This document shows, one piece after another, positions 9,225 to 18,286 of a stretch of 64,000 bases of DNA. Both the position numbers and the translations under genes were made by a program. The stretch comes from Acetobacteraceae bacterium (GTDB lineage: Bacteria; Pseudomonadota; Alphaproteobacteria; Acetobacterales; Acetobacteraceae). The stretch covers positions 1 through 64,000 of the forward strand of contig JAKFUL010000027.1 of NCBI GenBank assembly GCA_021732665.1. Direction: 5' to 3'. Within the stretch, counting starts at the first letter, position 1; every line of letters starts with the position of its first letter. The notes beneath the pieces are model-generated. The model saw only the letters and a program-made list of their open reading frames with translations, was not told where the DNA came from and searched no databases.

Positions 9225-10302
9225 GCTCATCGCGCCCGCGCCAGCCCAGCAGCGCCTCGATCTCGGCGCTGCGATGGCCGGCGATGGCCTTGGCATCGGC
9301 TGAATCATAGGCGCTGAGGCCACGCGCCAGCTCCTGACCGGCCATATCGCGCACGCTCAGCGCATCGCCGCGCTGGAACTGGCCTTCCACCATCAGCACG
9401 CCGGCCGGCAACAGGCTGCGGCCCTGGCGCAGCGCGCGCGCGGCACCTTCATCCACCACCAGCACGCCCAGGGGGGCCAGGCTGCCGGCGATCCAGCTCT
9501 TCCAGGCGCGGCGGCCATCGGGCGCGGGCTGGAACCAGGTGCAGCGGGCGCCGGCCTGCAAGGCCGCGATCGGGTTGGGGATGTCACCGCGCGCGATCGC
9601 CATGGCACAGCCGGCCCCGGTGGCGATGCGGGCCGCGATCAGCTTGGTGCGCATGCCGCCCGAGGAATAGCCCGGCGGTGGTTCGCCCCCCATGGCCATG
9701 ATCTCGTCAGTGATTTGCTCGACCACCGGCAGGTGGCGGGCCCCGGGGTTGTTCCGTGGGTCGGCGGTATAAAGCCCATCGATGTCCGACAGCAGCACCA
9801 GCGCATCGGCGGAGATCATCTCGGCCACGCGGGCGGCGAGGCGGTCATTGTCGCCGAAGCGGATTTCGGTGGTGGCGACGGTGTCGTTCTCGTTGATCAC
9901 CGGCACGCAGCCGAGTTCGAGCAGCGTGCCCAAGGTGGCGCGGGCGTTGAGGTAGCGGCGGCGGTCTTCCGACTCCGCCAGCGTCAGCAGCACCTGGGCG
10001 GCGTTGATGCCATGCCCGGCCAGGGCCTCCTGCCAGGCGCCGGCGAGGCGGATCTGGCCGACGGCGGCGGCGGCCTGCTTTTCCTCCAGTTTGAGCACGC
10101 GCTTGGTGAGGCCGAGCGCGCGGCGGGCCAGGGCCACGGCACCGGAGGAGACGAGAACCACCTCGGCGCCGCCGGCGCGGAGTGCCGCGACATCGGCGGC
10201 GACGCCGGCCATCCATTCGGCGCGCGGCGTCGCGGTCCTGGGGTCGACGACAAGGGCGGAGCCGATCTTGATGACGATGCGGCGGGCGTCGCCCAGCCTC
10301 AC
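9193..10302 (-). CDS. proB: glutamate 5-kinase
   Basis: ProB phosphorylates L-glutamate in the first step of proline synthesis. The 369-aa length fits the two-domain form: an amino-acid-kinase domain with [11 protein letters not shown] at the N-terminus, [10 protein letters not shown] near residue 48 and INENDTVAT near 137, followed by a C-terminal PUA domain (roughly 280-365). The GTG start overlaps the obgE stop by 4 bp (GTGA), so it is translated with obgE. The obgE-proB order is common in alphaproteobacteria. The 3' end overlaps a convergent diguanylate cyclase gene by 32 bp. Confidence 0.95.
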   Translation of the reverse strand: MRLGDARRIVIKIGSALVVDPRTATPRAEWMAGVAADVAALRAGGAEVVLVSSGAVALARRALGLTKRVLKLEEKQAAAAVGQIRLAGAWQEALAGHGINAAQVLLTLAESEDRRRYLNARATLGTLLELGCVPVINENDTVATTEIRFGDNDRLAARVAEMISADALVLLSDIDGLYTADPRNNPGARHLPVVEQITDEIMAMGGEPPPGYSSGGMRTKLIAARIATGAGCAMAIARGDIPNPIAALQAGARCTWFQPAPDGRRAWKSWIAGSLAPLGVLVVDEGAARALRQGRSLLPAGVLMVEGQFQRGDALSVRDMAGQELARGLSAYDSADAKAIAGHRSAEIEALLGWRGRDELIHRDDLVLL

Positions 10303-11300
10303 CGCCGCCGCTCCTCGGCGATCACATCGGCCAGCTTGCGCAGCAGTTGCGGCACGTTTTCGCCCGTAGCGCCCGCGGTCAGCATCACCGGCTTGCCGGA
10401 GGCACGTTCCAAAGCCTTCACCCGGCTGGCGCGGGCCTGTGCCGTCATGGCGTCGGTCTTGTTCAGCACCAGCACCTCCGGCCGTTCGGCCAGGCCACCG
10501 CCATATTCCTCCAGCTCGTTGCGAATGGTGCGGTAGGCCGCCGCGGGGTCCGCCGCCGTGCCGTCGATCAGGTGCAGCAGCACCGCGCAGCGCTCGACAT
10601 GGCCGAGGAAACGTGTGCCCAGGCCCGCACCCTCGCTCGCGCCCTCGATCAGGCCGGGAATGTCGGCGATGATGAATTCCTCCGAATGCGACAGCCGCAC
10701 GACGCCGAGCTGCGGATGCAGCGTGGTGAAGGGGTAGTCGGCGATCTTCGGGCGTGCCGCCGAAACGGCGGCGAGCATGGTGGATTTGCCGGCATTGGGC
10801 AGGCCCACGAGACCCACATCGGCAATCAGCTTGAGGCGCAGCCAGAGCCAGCGCTCCTCGCCCGGATAGCCCTTGTCGGCGCGGCGTGGCGCGCGGTTGG
10901 TGCTGGTCTTGAAATTGGCATTGCCGAAACCGCCATCGCCGCCGCGGGCCAGCAAGGCCTCCTTGCCCGGCTCGTCCAGATCGGCCACCAGCGTCTCGCG
11001 GTCCTCGGCCAGGATCTGGGTGCCCACCGGCACCTTCAGGATCACGTCGTCGGATGCGGCGCCGGTGCGGTCGGAGCCCGCGCCATTGCCGCCCTTCCGC
11101 GCCTTGAAATGCTGCGCGTAGCGGTAGTCGATGAGCGTGTTCAGCCCATCCACGGCGACGGCATAGACATGCCCGCCACGGCCGCCATTGCCGCCATCGG
11201 GGCCGCCATATTCGATGAAACGCTCACGCCGGAAGGCCACGACGCCGTCGCCGCCATCGCCGCCCTTCACATAAACCTTGGCTTCATCGAGAAATTTCAT
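10299..11300 (-). CDS. obgE: Obg-family GTPase, ribosome-assembly factor
   Basis: This 333-aa GTPase (also called CgtA) acts in 50S maturation and stress control. The glycine-rich Obg fold fills about residues 1-158 ([25 protein letters not shown]), followed by the G domain with GLPNAGKST near 168, a [10 protein letters not shown] switch near 213 and NKTD near 281. The long C-terminal extension of some Obg proteins is absent. It lies downstream of rplU-rpmA, the usual arrangement, but a strong terminator-like hairpin separates it from rpmA. Confidence 0.95.
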   Translation of the reverse strand: MKFLDEAKVYVKGGDGGDGVVAFRRERFIEYGGPDGGNGGRGGHVYAVAVDGLNTLIDYRYAQHFKARKGGNGAGSDRTGAASDDVILKVPVGTQILAEDRETLVADLDEPGKEALLARGGDGGFGNANFKTSTNRAPRRADKGYPGEERWLWLRLKLIADVGLVGLPNAGKSTMLAAVSAARPKIADYPFTTLHPQLGVVRLSHSEEFIIADIPGLIEGASEGAGLGTRFLGHVERCAVLLHLIDGTAADPAAAYRTIRNELEEYGGGLAERPEVLVLNKTDAMTAQARASRVKALERASGKPVMLTAGATGENVPQLLRKLADVIAEERRR

Positions 11301-11307
11301 GACCAGT

Positions 11308-11339
11308 CCAAAAACAAAACGGGGGCCGAAAGGCCCCCG
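11308..11339 (-). terminator. Rho-independent terminator after rpmA
   Basis: On the minus strand an 8-bp GC stem (CGGGGGCC / GGCCCCCG) with a TTTC loop is followed directly by TTTTGTTTTTGG. This is a textbook intrinsic terminator lying 27 bp past the rpmA stop and just before obgE. Some readthrough or a promoter very near obgE must exist for obgE expression. Confidence 0.85.
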
Positions 11340-11365
11340 CTGAACACACGCGCGGCGAGGGAGGC

Positions 11366-11635
11366 TTATTCGGCAGCCAGCGCCATCGGCACCACGGAGA
11401 CATGCACCCGGCCCTCGGCCTTGCGCTCGAACTTCACATGGCCCTCGACCAGCGAAAAAATCGTGTGGTCACGGCCCAGGCCGACATTGGTGCCGGGCTT
11501 CATCTTCGTGCCGCGCTGCTTGACGAGGATGTTGCCGGCCAGAACCTTCTCGCCGCCGAACTTCTTCACGCCAAGCCGCTGACCGGGAGAGTCGCGGCCG
11601 TTGCGGGAGGAGCCGCCAGCTTTCTTGTGTGCCAT
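11366..11635 (-). CDS. rpmA: 50S ribosomal protein L27
   Basis: L27 sits near the peptidyl-transferase centre of the 50S subunit. The 89-aa product begins [16 protein letters not shown] and continues with GVKKFGGE, the strongly conserved L27 N-terminus. No Firmicutes-type cleavable leader is present. It lies 12 bp after rplU in the standard L21-L27 operon and is followed by an intrinsic terminator. Confidence 0.97.
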   Translation of the reverse strand: MAHKKAGGSSRNGRDSPGQRLGVKKFGGEKVLAGNILVKQRGTKMKPGTNVGLGRDHTIFSLVEGHVKFERKAEGRVHVSVVPMALAAE

Positions 11636-11647
11636 GGGAGTGTCTCC

Positions 11648-11962
11648 TTACGCTGCGATGGCGCTGATACGCAGCACCGTCTCGTGTTGGCGATGGCCAC
11701 GCTTGCGGCGGCTGTTCTTCCGGCGGCGCTTCTTCAGCATCAGGATCTTCTCGCCACGCGCCTGCTCCAGCACGGTGGCGGTCACGGTCGCACCCGGCAC
11801 AACGGGTGCGCCCAGCACAAGGCCGGCCTCGGTGGAAATCGCCAGCACGTCATGGAAGGTGATGGTGGCGCCGGCTTCGGCCTCCAGCTTCTCGACCCGC
11901 ACAACGCCATTTGGCACCACCCGGTATTGCTTCCCGCCGGTGCGGATCACTGCGAAACTCAT
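11648..11962 (-). CDS. rplU: 50S ribosomal protein L21
   Basis: L21 binds 23S rRNA. The 104-aa product has the N-terminal signature [13 protein letters not shown] and the basic [17 protein letters not shown]-terminal region. ATG 11962 is chosen over the upstream TTG 11974 because it gives the canonical [13 protein letters not shown] start and is preceded by GGGG. It is the first gene of the rplU-rpmA unit, and its promoter should lie in 11963-12090 on the minus strand. Confidence 0.96.
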   Translation of the reverse strand: MSFAVIRTGGKQYRVVPNGVVRVEKLEAEAGATITFHDVLAISTEAGLVLGAPVVPGATVTATVLEQARGEKILMLKKRRRKNSRRKRGHRQHETVLRISAIAA

Positions 11963-12099
11963 GGAAAACCCCAAGCAACGGTCAAACAGACACTGTCAAA
12001 CGGAAATCAGGCCGGGGCCGCGGGGCGGCGCCGACCGGAGGCGGGTGTGTAGCGCCGGTGACGGTGGCAAGTCAACGGCTTGGTCGCGAGCGTGGCCCC

Positions 12100-12303
12100 G
12101 GGGAAGGCTCTGCCTTCCCCCTACCCCATCCGCCAAGGGCCTTAGGCCCTTGTATCCCATGAGAAAGCCGGGGAGAGGGAGGGGGCGGCCAAGCTTCGCC
12201 GGCTGAGAACGCTGTCCGCCCCCTCCCTCTCCCCGGCTTTATTCCCGGCGGTCCAGGGGTCCCTGACCCCTGGTGGGTGGGGTCCGGGGAGGGCAAAGCC
12301 CTC
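12100..12303. repeat. cluster of five inverted repeats (REP/BIME-like intergenic element)
   Basis: The 357-bp gap 11963-12319 holds no gene. It contains five back-to-back hairpins: 12100-12120 (9-bp arms, TCT loop), 12135-12151 (7-bp arms, TTA loop), 12174-12240 (25-bp arms around a 17-nt loop), 12253-12273 (8-bp arms) and 12289-12303 (6-bp arms, AAA loop). It lies between the rplU promoter side and the 3' end of the SYLF lipoprotein gene. Such composite palindromic units occur as dispersed intergenic repeats in many GC-rich proteobacteria. Whether this one is repeated elsewhere cannot be seen in the window. Confidence 0.7.
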
Positions 12304-12319
12304 TTCGGAGTCACGCTTC

Positions 12320-13132
12320 CTACCTTGGCGGCGGCGGCAACGGTATCCGGCTCACATTCCCGCTCGGCCGCCCAGCGCCGCCCGTGGTCGGCCGTGCCCG
12401 TTGTGCGGCCAGTGGGCGCGGCGCCTCCTCGGCGACCGGCGCTGCTGCCGCGCCGGCGCTGCCGAAGCGCGCCAGCACCGCCCGCAGCGGGTCCGCCCCC
12501 GGGTTATGCGCCGCCACCTGCACCACAATCTGCCGGGCGGAGAACTCCTGCCCGTAATAGGCGTTGTTCCATTCCGACCGCGAGGAGAGGATCGTGCCAT
12601 CCAGCGCCACCCCGGCGAACAACCCGCGCGAGCGGGATACCGCCACGATATCCGCCCCCAGATTGGCCGTCGTCGCCCCCTGCACCGTGCCGCCGAAAGT
12701 GGCGATGGCCAGCGAGGCGTCGGCGCCGAACTTGAACTGGCTGTCCAGCACCGCGTTCAGCCCGCGGTCGCTGCGGATGATCAGCAGCGTCTGGCTGTCC
12801 TGGATGCCGAACTGGAAGCCGATATTGCCTGAGCCCAGCGAGAAGAACGCCGGCGCGGACCAGCCGCCGGAGCCGTCGCGCCCCACCAGTACACAGCCGC
12901 CGCCCTCGCCCCCGCCGATGAAGGCGGCGCGGAAGACGCGCGGGCAGACCATCACGGCGCGGGCGTTGCGCAGCATGCTGGCGGCGCTCAGCAGGTCCCG
13001 GTCATTGCCCAGCAATTCCTGCACGGCGAGCGTGGAGCGATCGACCAGGACCTGTGGCTCGCCCTGGCCCGGCGAGCCGGCGCAGGCGGAAAGCCCCAGG
13101 GCGACCAGGCCAAGTGCGATGAGACGACGCAT
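12320..13132 (-). CDS. SYLF-domain (Ysc84-like) lipoprotein
   Basis: This 270-aa protein has a lipoprotein signal (ALGLSACAG, lipobox Cys near residue 17). The following region with SAASMLRNARAVMVCP, GGGEGGGCVLVGRDG and GLFAGVALDG matches the SYLF/Ysc84 lipid-binding domain, here placed in the periplasm or outer membrane. The C-terminal 50 residues are Ala/Pro-rich and end in a PPPPR tail. It lies immediately beside the inverted-repeat cluster. The physiological role of bacterial SYLF lipoproteins is poorly defined. Confidence 0.8.
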   Translation of the reverse strand: MRRLIALGLVALGLSACAGSPGQGEPQVLVDRSTLAVQELLGNDRDLLSAASMLRNARAVMVCPRVFRAAFIGGGEGGGCVLVGRDGSGGWSAPAFFSLGSGNIGFQFGIQDSQTLLIIRSDRGLNAVLDSQFKFGADASLAIATFGGTVQGATTANLGADIVAVSRSRGLFAGVALDGTILSSRSEWNNAYYGQEFSARQIVVQVAAHNPGADPLRAVLARFGSAGAAAAPVAEEAPRPLAAQRARPTTGGAGRPSGNVSRIPLPPPPR

Positions 13133-13205
13133 GAAATCCCCCTGCCAATCCCTTGTGGCCGCGCGATTCTACCGCGCCGCGCCGCGCCGGGACAAGTGGA
13201 TTGCG

Positions 13206-14561
13206 TCAGCCCTGCCGCGCGACGAAACGTTCCAGCCAATGGATGGTGTAGTCGCCGGCCTGGAACTGCGGATCGTTCATGATGCGGATATGCAGCGGGA
13301 TGGTGGTCTTGATGCCATCCACCACCATTTCCGCCAGACAGCGCCGCATCCGGGCAATGGCCTGGGCGCGCGTCGCGCCATGCACCACCAGCTTGGCCAC
13401 CAGGCTGTCGTAATGCGGCGGCACGGAATAGCCGGAATACAGCGCGCTATCGACGCGAACGCCCAGGCCCCCGGGCGCGTGGTAGGTGTTCACTTTGCCG
13501 GGAGAGGGGGCGAAGCTTTCCGGATCCTCGGCGGTGATGCGGCATTCGATGGCATGGCCGCTGAAGGTGATCTCGCTCTGGGTGTAGCCAAGTTCCTCGC
13601 CGGCGGCGACGCGCAGCTGCTCGCGCACCAGGTCCACGCCGCAGACCATTTCGGTGACGGGGTGTTCGACCTGCAGGCGGGTGTTCATCTCGATGAAGGC
13701 GAATTGCCCGTCCTGCCAGAGGAATTCCAGCGTGCCGGCGTTGCGGTAGCCGAGTTCACGCAAGCCGCGGGTGACGTTGGCGCCGAGTTCGTCGCGTTCT
13801 GCCGCGCTGAGTGCGGGGCTGCCGGCTTCCTCCACCAGCTTCTGGTGGCGGCGCTGCAGCGAGCAGTCGCGCTCGCCGAAATGCACGACATTGCCATGGG
13901 TATCGGCCAGCACCTGCAATTCGATGTGGCGCGGACGGTCGAGGTATTTTTCCAGATAGACCTCGTCATTGCCGAAGGCGGTGCGCGCTTCGGTGCGGGC
14001 AACGCGCCAGGCTTCCTCCAGCTCCTCCTCGGAATGGGCGACCTTCATGCCGCGTCCGCCGCCGCCGGCGGCGGCCTTGATGATGATCGGGTACTTGATC
14101 TCGGCGGCGACCGACTTCGCCTCTTCCAGCGTCTCCAACGCACCCAGGCTGCCCGGCACCAGCGGTACGCCCAGCTTGCGCATCGCGTCCTTGGCGGAAA
14201 TCTTGTCGCCCATCATGCGGATGTGTTCGGGCTTGGGGCCGATGAAGGCCAGGCCATGGGCTTCCACCATCTCGGCGAAATTGGCGTTTTCGGAGAGAAA
14301 ACCGTAGCCGGGGTGGATCGCCTCGGCCCCCGTGATGGCCGCCGCCGAGAGCAGCGCCGCCATGTTGAGGTAGGAATCGCGCGCCGCCGGCGGGCCGATG
14401 CACACGCTCTCATCGGCCAGGCGCACATGCATGGCGGAGGCATCGGCGGTGGAATGCACCGCCACCGTGCGGATGCCCATCTCCTGGCAGGCGCGGTGGA
14501 TGCGCAGCGCGATTTCGCCGCGATTGGCGATGAGGACTTTCTGGAAGGGGCGGGTGGGCAT
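13206..14561 (-). CDS. accC: acetyl-CoA carboxylase, biotin carboxylase subunit
   Basis: AccC carboxylates biotin on AccB using ATP and bicarbonate, the first half-reaction of malonyl-CoA synthesis. The 451-aa length is typical. Visible motifs are KVLIANRGEIALR at the N-terminus, the ATP-grasp glycine loop AAAGGGGRGMK near residue 162, HFGERDCSLQRRHQK near 230 and EMNTRLQVEHPVTE near 287. It follows accB by 7 bp on the same strand. Confidence 0.97.
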   Translation of the reverse strand: MPTRPFQKVLIANRGEIALRIHRACQEMGIRTVAVHSTADASAMHVRLADESVCIGPPAARDSYLNMAALLSAAAITGAEAIHPGYGFLSENANFAEMVEAHGLAFIGPKPEHIRMMGDKISAKDAMRKLGVPLVPGSLGALETLEEAKSVAAEIKYPIIIKAAAGGGGRGMKVAHSEEELEEAWRVARTEARTAFGNDEVYLEKYLDRPRHIELQVLADTHGNVVHFGERDCSLQRRHQKLVEEAGSPALSAAERDELGANVTRGLRELGYRNAGTLEFLWQDGQFAFIEMNTRLQVEHPVTEMVCGVDLVREQLRVAAGEELGYTQSEITFSGHAIECRITAEDPESFAPSPGKVNTYHAPGGLGVRVDSALYSGYSVPPHYDSLVAKLVVHGATRAQAIARMRRCLAEMVVDGIKTTIPLHIRIMNDPQFQAGDYTIHWLERFVARQG

Positions 14562-14568
14562 GTCGCCG

Positions 14569-15036
14569 CTACTCCACCAGCATCAGGGGTTCGCCATACT
14601 CCACCGGCGTGCCGGGCTCGATCAGGATGCGGGTGACGGTGCCGGATTTCGGCGCCTTGATCTGGTTGAAGGTCTTCATCGCCTCGATCAGCAGCAGCGT
14701 CTGCCCGGCCGCGACCTGGGTGCCGACCTGGACGAAGGGGGCTGCCCCCGGCTCAGGGGACAAATAGGCGACGCCGACCATGGGGCTGGTGACCGCGCCG
14801 GGGTGCTTGGCGTCGAATTCGGCGGAAATCGGCGGTGCGGCCATGGCGGGGGCGGGCGCGGGCATGGCCATGGGCGCGGCCGTGGCCACATGGGTGATGG
14901 CGGCCGCGGTGATCTGCCGGGCCACGCGGATCCGGCTGTCCTTCTCCACGAGCTCGATCTCGGTCAGATCGGTCTCCCGCAGGATTTTAGCCAATTCGCG
15001 GATCGCGGCCGGGTCGAAGGTGATGCCGGAGTTCAT
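14569..15036 (-). CDS. accB: acetyl-CoA carboxylase, biotin carboxyl carrier protein
   Basis: This 155-aa protein carries the biotin for AccC and the carboxyltransferase. An N-terminal region ([23 protein letters not shown]) is followed by an Ala/Pro-rich linker and a C-terminal biotinyl domain with EAMKTFNQI; the Lys of EAMK is the biotin attachment site. Start ATG 15036 overlaps the aroQ stop (ATGA), giving the aroQ-accB-accC order common in alphaproteobacteria. Confidence 0.95.
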   Translation of the reverse strand: MNSGITFDPAAIRELAKILRETDLTEIELVEKDSRIRVARQITAAAITHVATAAPMAMPAPAPAMAAPPISAEFDAKHPGAVTSPMVGVAYLSPEPGAAPFVQVGTQVAAGQTLLLIEAMKTFNQIKAPKSGTVTRILIEPGTPVEYGEPLMLVE

Positions 15037-15488
15037 TGATCGTCTTCCTGTTGATCGGCCAGAATTCCGGCCATGGCGCGCAGCGCCAGCGCGTAGCCGC
15101 CCACCCCCAGCCCCGCGATCACCCCTGTGGCGACCTTGGAGACGAAGCTGTGGTGGCGGAATTCCTCGCGCCTGTGGATGTTGGTGATGTGCACCTCGAT
15201 CACCGGCTGATCGGCGATCAGCAACGCGTCGAGAATGGCGATGGAGGTGGTGGTATAGCCCGCCGGGTTGATGACGATACCGGCGGAACGGCCGCGGCAT
15301 TCCTGGATCCAGGAGACCAGCTCGCCCTCGATGTTGGATTGCCGGAAGTCTATGCCCAGGCCCAGTTCCAGCGCCGTCTCGGCGCAGAGGTTCTCGACAT
15401 CGTCCAGCGTGGCGGCGCCGTAGATCTCCGGCTGGCGCAGCCCCAGCATGTTCAGATTGGGCCCGTTCAGGACCGTGACGATCTTCAT
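15033..15488 (-). CDS. aroQ: type II 3-dehydroquinate dehydratase
   Basis: AroQ converts 3-dehydroquinate to 3-dehydroshikimate in the shikimate pathway. The 151-aa length fits the small dodecameric type II enzyme. Motifs are [19 protein letters not shown] with the catalytic Tyr and Arg at the N-terminus, [11 protein letters not shown] near 51, [11 protein letters not shown] near 76 and [17 protein letters not shown] near 100, which includes the catalytic His. It is the first gene of aroQ-accB-accC. Confidence 0.96.
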   Translation of the reverse strand: MKIVTVLNGPNLNMLGLRQPEIYGAATLDDVENLCAETALELGLGIDFRQSNIEGELVSWIQECRGRSAGIVINPAGYTTTSIAILDALLIADQPVIEVHITNIHRREEFRHHSFVSKVATGVIAGLGVGGYALALRAMAGILADQQEDDQ

Positions 15489-15552
15489 CTGTTTGCCTGC
15501 CGCCGCCCGAAGAGGGCCTGGGGGTAACATGGGGCGTTCGCGCCCGGCAAGT

Positions 15553-16050
15553 TCACAGCCCCGCCGCCTGCCAGCCCGGCACGGGTTCGGCCGGCTCGGC
15601 CCGCAGCCCGGCGGCCTGGATACCGGCGATGGCGGCGTATTCGTCGCGGTCCGAGGCATCGCCGGAGACGCCCACGGCGCCGATCGCCCGGCCGGCCTCA
15701 TCGAGCACCAGCACGCCGCCGGGGACGGGGATGAAGCGGCCATCCGAGGCAGCGGCGATGGCGGATTGGAAGGCCGGTCGTTCCCGCAGCCGGTCGCGGA
15801 TCATCCGGCTGGAAATGCCCATTCCCAGCGCGCCTTGCGCCTTGCCGCGGGCGATCTCGAAGCGGAGCACGCCGCTGCCATCCTCACGCCGGAAGGCGAC
15901 GAGCTGGGCGCCGGCATCCAGCACGGCCACGGCCAGGGGAAGCAGCCCCGCCTCGCGGGCGGCGGCCAGCGTGTGGTCCAGGATGGCTTCGGCCTGGGAA
16001 AGTGTCAGCGAACTGGCAACAGGCGCGAGGGTGTAGCCCTCACTCCCCAT
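15553..16050 (-). CDS. GlcG/HbpS-family protein (DUF336)
   Basis: This 165-aa protein has the family pattern: [21 protein letters not shown] at the N-terminus, [18 protein letters not shown], then [12 protein letters not shown] and a GG-V-x-GA-GVSGD core ([19 protein letters not shown]). GlcG is found in glycolate operons and HbpS binds heme; neither partner is nearby, so the role is open. No signal peptide is seen. It overlaps the upstream Hsp20 gene by 11 bp and lies 64 bp before aroQ. Confidence 0.85.
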   Translation of the reverse strand: MGSEGYTLAPVASSLTLSQAEAILDHTLAAAREAGLLPLAVAVLDAGAQLVAFRREDGSGVLRFEIARGKAQGALGMGISSRMIRDRLRERPAFQSAIAAASDGRFIPVPGGVLVLDEAGRAIGAVGVSGDASDRDEYAAIAGIQAAGLRAEPAEPVPGWQAAGL

Positions 16051-16504
16051 CGCGCGTCATCCGCCCATTCACCACCGGCCGCGACGGCCCCGCGCCGCGC
16101 GTGCTGATGGGGATGGATTTCACCCGTACCTCCGGCATCGGCCGCTTGAGGTCGAGATGCAGCAAGCCATTGTCGAGCCAGGCGCCTTCCACCTCGATGC
16201 CCTCGGCCAGGACGAAGGCGCGCTGGAACTGGCGCGATGCGATGCCGCGATGGATGAAGATCCGCCCGTCGCCGTCGTCGCGCTGCCGGCCGCGGATCAC
16301 CAGCTGGTTGTCCTCCTGCGTGATATGCAGGTCCTCCATCGAAAAGCCGGCCACCGCCAGGGTGATGCGCAGCTTGCCTTCGCCGGTCTGTTCGATGTTG
16401 TAGGGCGGGTAGCCCTCGGAATTTTTTTGCACCCGGTCGAGCATCTGTTCGAGATGGTCGAAGCCCAGGAACAGAGGCGATCCGAAGACAGGCGAACGGG
16501 ACAC
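16040..16504 (-). CDS. Hsp20/alpha-crystallin small heat-shock protein, IbpA-like
   Basis: This 154-aa chaperone holds unfolding proteins. It starts with FGSPLFLGFDHLEQML and YPPYNIEQTGEGKLRITLAVAGF, the IbpA-type N-terminus, and continues through the alpha-crystallin domain (LVIRGRQRDDGDGRIFIHRGIASRQFQRAF). A C-terminal SIPIST segment resembles the I-x-I anchoring motif. The start is GTG 16504. No obvious ROSE thermometer was identified upstream by eye. It is divergent from the deformylase gene. Confidence 0.92.
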   Translation of the reverse strand: MSRSPVFGSPLFLGFDHLEQMLDRVQKNSEGYPPYNIEQTGEGKLRITLAVAGFSMEDLHITQEDNQLVIRGRQRDDGDGRIFIHRGIASRQFQRAFVLAEGIEVEGAWLDNGLLHLDLKRPMPEVRVKSIPISTRGAGPSRPVVNGRMTRDGE

Positions 16505-16618
16505 GCGGTTTCCCCCACGAGGAGCGGATGGTCTTGCGGCCCCTCAGGCGCCGCCTTTCGCACATGGGCGGGGAAGCCGCGCGTTGCAAGCGCGACGCCA
16601 CGGCAGTAAGGCGCGGGA

Positions 16619-17137
16619 ATGACCGAGACCATGCCCATCCTCTACGTCCCCAGCCCCATCCTGCGGGCCCGCGCCAAGCCCGTGGGGCCGGGCGATGAGG
16701 ACCGCGTCCGCGTGCTGGCCGAGAAGATGCTGGCCACGATGTACGCAGCACCAGGCATAGGGCTGGCGGCGCCGCAGGTGGGCGAGGGGCTGCGCGTGGT
16801 TGTCATCGATGTCGGCCCCAAGGACGCGCCGACGCCATTGGTGCTGGTCAACCCCGAGGTGGTGGCGCAAAGCATGGAATTGGCGACGCGCGAGGAGGGC
16901 TGCCTCTCCCTGCCCAACATGTTCGCCGATGTGACGCGGCCGCTGAAGGTGAAGGTCCGCTTCCACACGCTGGATGGCTCACGGCGCGATATCGAAGGCG
17001 AGGGCCTGCTCTCGGCCTGCCTGCAGCATGAGATCGACCATCTCAACGGCGTGCTGTTCGTGGATTACCTCAGCGCGCTGAAGCGCAACATGATCCTGCG
17101 CAAGCTGGCGAAAGAGCTGAAGCTGAAGCGGGAGTAG
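16619..17137 (+). CDS. def: peptide deformylase
   Basis: Deformylase removes the formyl group from nascent polypeptides. The 172-aa product shows all three family motifs: GIGLAAPQVG near residue 45, EEGCLSLP near 90 with the metal-binding Cys, and HEIDHLNGVLF near 136 with both metal-binding His and the catalytic Glu. It is not next to fmt here, so it may be an extra or unlinked copy. Confidence 0.96.
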   Translation: MTETMPILYVPSPILRARAKPVGPGDEDRVRVLAEKMLATMYAAPGIGLAAPQVGEGLRVVVIDVGPKDAPTPLVLVNPEVVAQSMELATREEGCLSLPNMFADVTRPLKVKVRFHTLDGSRRDIEGEGLLSACLQHEIDHLNGVLFVDYLSALKRNMILRKLAKELKLKRE

Positions 17138-17150
17138 CGGCGCCCCCCCC

Positions 17151-17381
17151 TCAATGCCGGGTGGCGCGGGCTTCCAGCAACGCGGCCCGCGCCAGTTGCA
17201 GCAGGCTTGCGGCATCGCTGTCTGGCGCCTGGCGCCGCAGCATCAGGCCGATTTCGTCATCCATGGCGGCCAGGGTTGCCGGGCGGCCGGGGCCAGCGGT
17301 GGCGGCAACGGCATCACGCAGGGCCTGTGCCAGCGCGGCCTGGCCGGCGGGTCGGATCGGGGGGAGGACAGTGGCGCTCAT
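17151..17381 (-). CDS. small hypothetical protein coupled to a BLUF photoreceptor
   Basis: This 76-aa, mostly helical, Ala-rich protein has no membrane segment and no recognised domain. Its ATG overlaps the stop of the BLUF gene (ATGA), so the two are almost certainly co-translated. By position it is a candidate partner or output factor for the light sensor. That is inference; nothing in the sequence names a function. Confidence 0.6.
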   Translation of the reverse strand: MSATVLPPIRPAGQAALAQALRDAVAATAGPGRPATLAAMDDEIGLMLRRQAPDSDAASLLQLARAALLEARATRH

Positions 17382-18022
17382 GGCGCGCCCACCCGTTCAT
17401 GCAGGACATCCACGATCTCACGCGCGGCCTTCACCAGCGCGCAGCCGGGGGTGCCCTGCAGCTTGGCATGGATGGCGGCGGCGTGGTCCAGCAATGCGTC
17501 GGGCGCTCTGCCGGCCTCGGCCATCGCCCAGGCGGCGAATTCGCGCTCACGCACCTCTTCCACGGTCATCACGCGGACGTCGCTGTGCCGTTGGTCACGC
17601 GAAATGCGGCCGAAGGTGCTTTCGATATCGGCCAGGCTGCCTTCCAGCACCTGGGCGAACCAGGTGGAGCTATGCGCCAGGGCGCCGGTCACGCCGCCGG
17701 CCGAGTTGCGACGGCGGGCGACGCCCAGAATGGCGGCGGCCGCCGCGGGCTCGTCCGTCTGGCCCCATTCATTGTGGCTGACATAGGTCAGACGGAAGAG
17801 CTTGCCGCAATGCTGCCCGGCCAGCGCCACGGCGGCGCGGCGAAACAGGGTGGCGGCCTGGTTCAGCTCCTGATCCTCGGCCTGCTCGGCCAGGGTTTCG
17901 AACAGCCGGAGTCGAATACGTCCTGGTGGCTGGGTAAGCGCATGGCGGCTCACGATCAGCGGCGCGGTGACGGGGGGACGAGGCAGCATGGCAGGCAGGC
18001 CTTTCGTTGGGCGTGGCGGCAT
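17378..18022 (-). CDS. BLUF-domain blue-light sensor (FAD)
   Basis: This 214-aa protein carries a BLUF domain at about residues 75-170. Key positions match AppA: the flavin-side Tyr80 (FRLTYVS), Asn106 (RRRNSAGGVTG), Gln124 (FAQVLEG) and Trp165/Met167 (AAWAM); the Gln-to-Trp spacing of 41 equals AppA Q63-W104. BLUF proteins bind FAD and respond to blue light. An N-terminal extension of about 75 residues with no recognised motif and a C-terminal helix of about 40 residues flank it. ATG 17989 is an alternative start. No EAL/GGDEF or SCHIC output domain is fused, so output is likely by protein contact. The stop overlaps a 76-aa gene. Confidence 0.88.
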   Translation of the reverse strand: MPPRPTKGLPAMLPRPPVTAPLIVSRHALTQPPGRIRLRLFETLAEQAEDQELNQAATLFRRAAVALAGQHCGKLFRLTYVSHNEWGQTDEPAAAAAILGVARRRNSAGGVTGALAHSSTWFAQVLEGSLADIESTFGRISRDQRHSDVRVMTVEEVREREFAAWAMAEAGRAPDALLDHAAAIHAKLQGTPGCALVKAAREIVDVLHERVGAP

Positions 18023-18286
18023 GGGTCCCGCGAAACGTTTCTACCCGGGGCGAGACGGCGGCTGCCGGATCGGTCGAGCGGAGAATGGCGCCCGCCCGCT
18101 TAACATTTCGTTGCCGCAAAGATGTTCTGCGCCGCTTTTCCTCGCCGGAATGGGGCCGAAAAACCTATCATTGAGCGGTACCGCAGGAGTTCGCGGCGCG
18201 CCCTTCCCACCCCGCCGGAAAGGCCAGCGGGCGGAGGCAGCGGCGATGTGTCCGCAAACCGCGATAAACGCGCGGCGCCGCGCCGA

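Noticed and set aside
12273-12735. Plus-strand frames opposite the SYLF lipoprotein gene
   Set aside because: The minus strand has a lipobox and the SYLF domain, while the plus frames are Arg/Pro-rich with no features.
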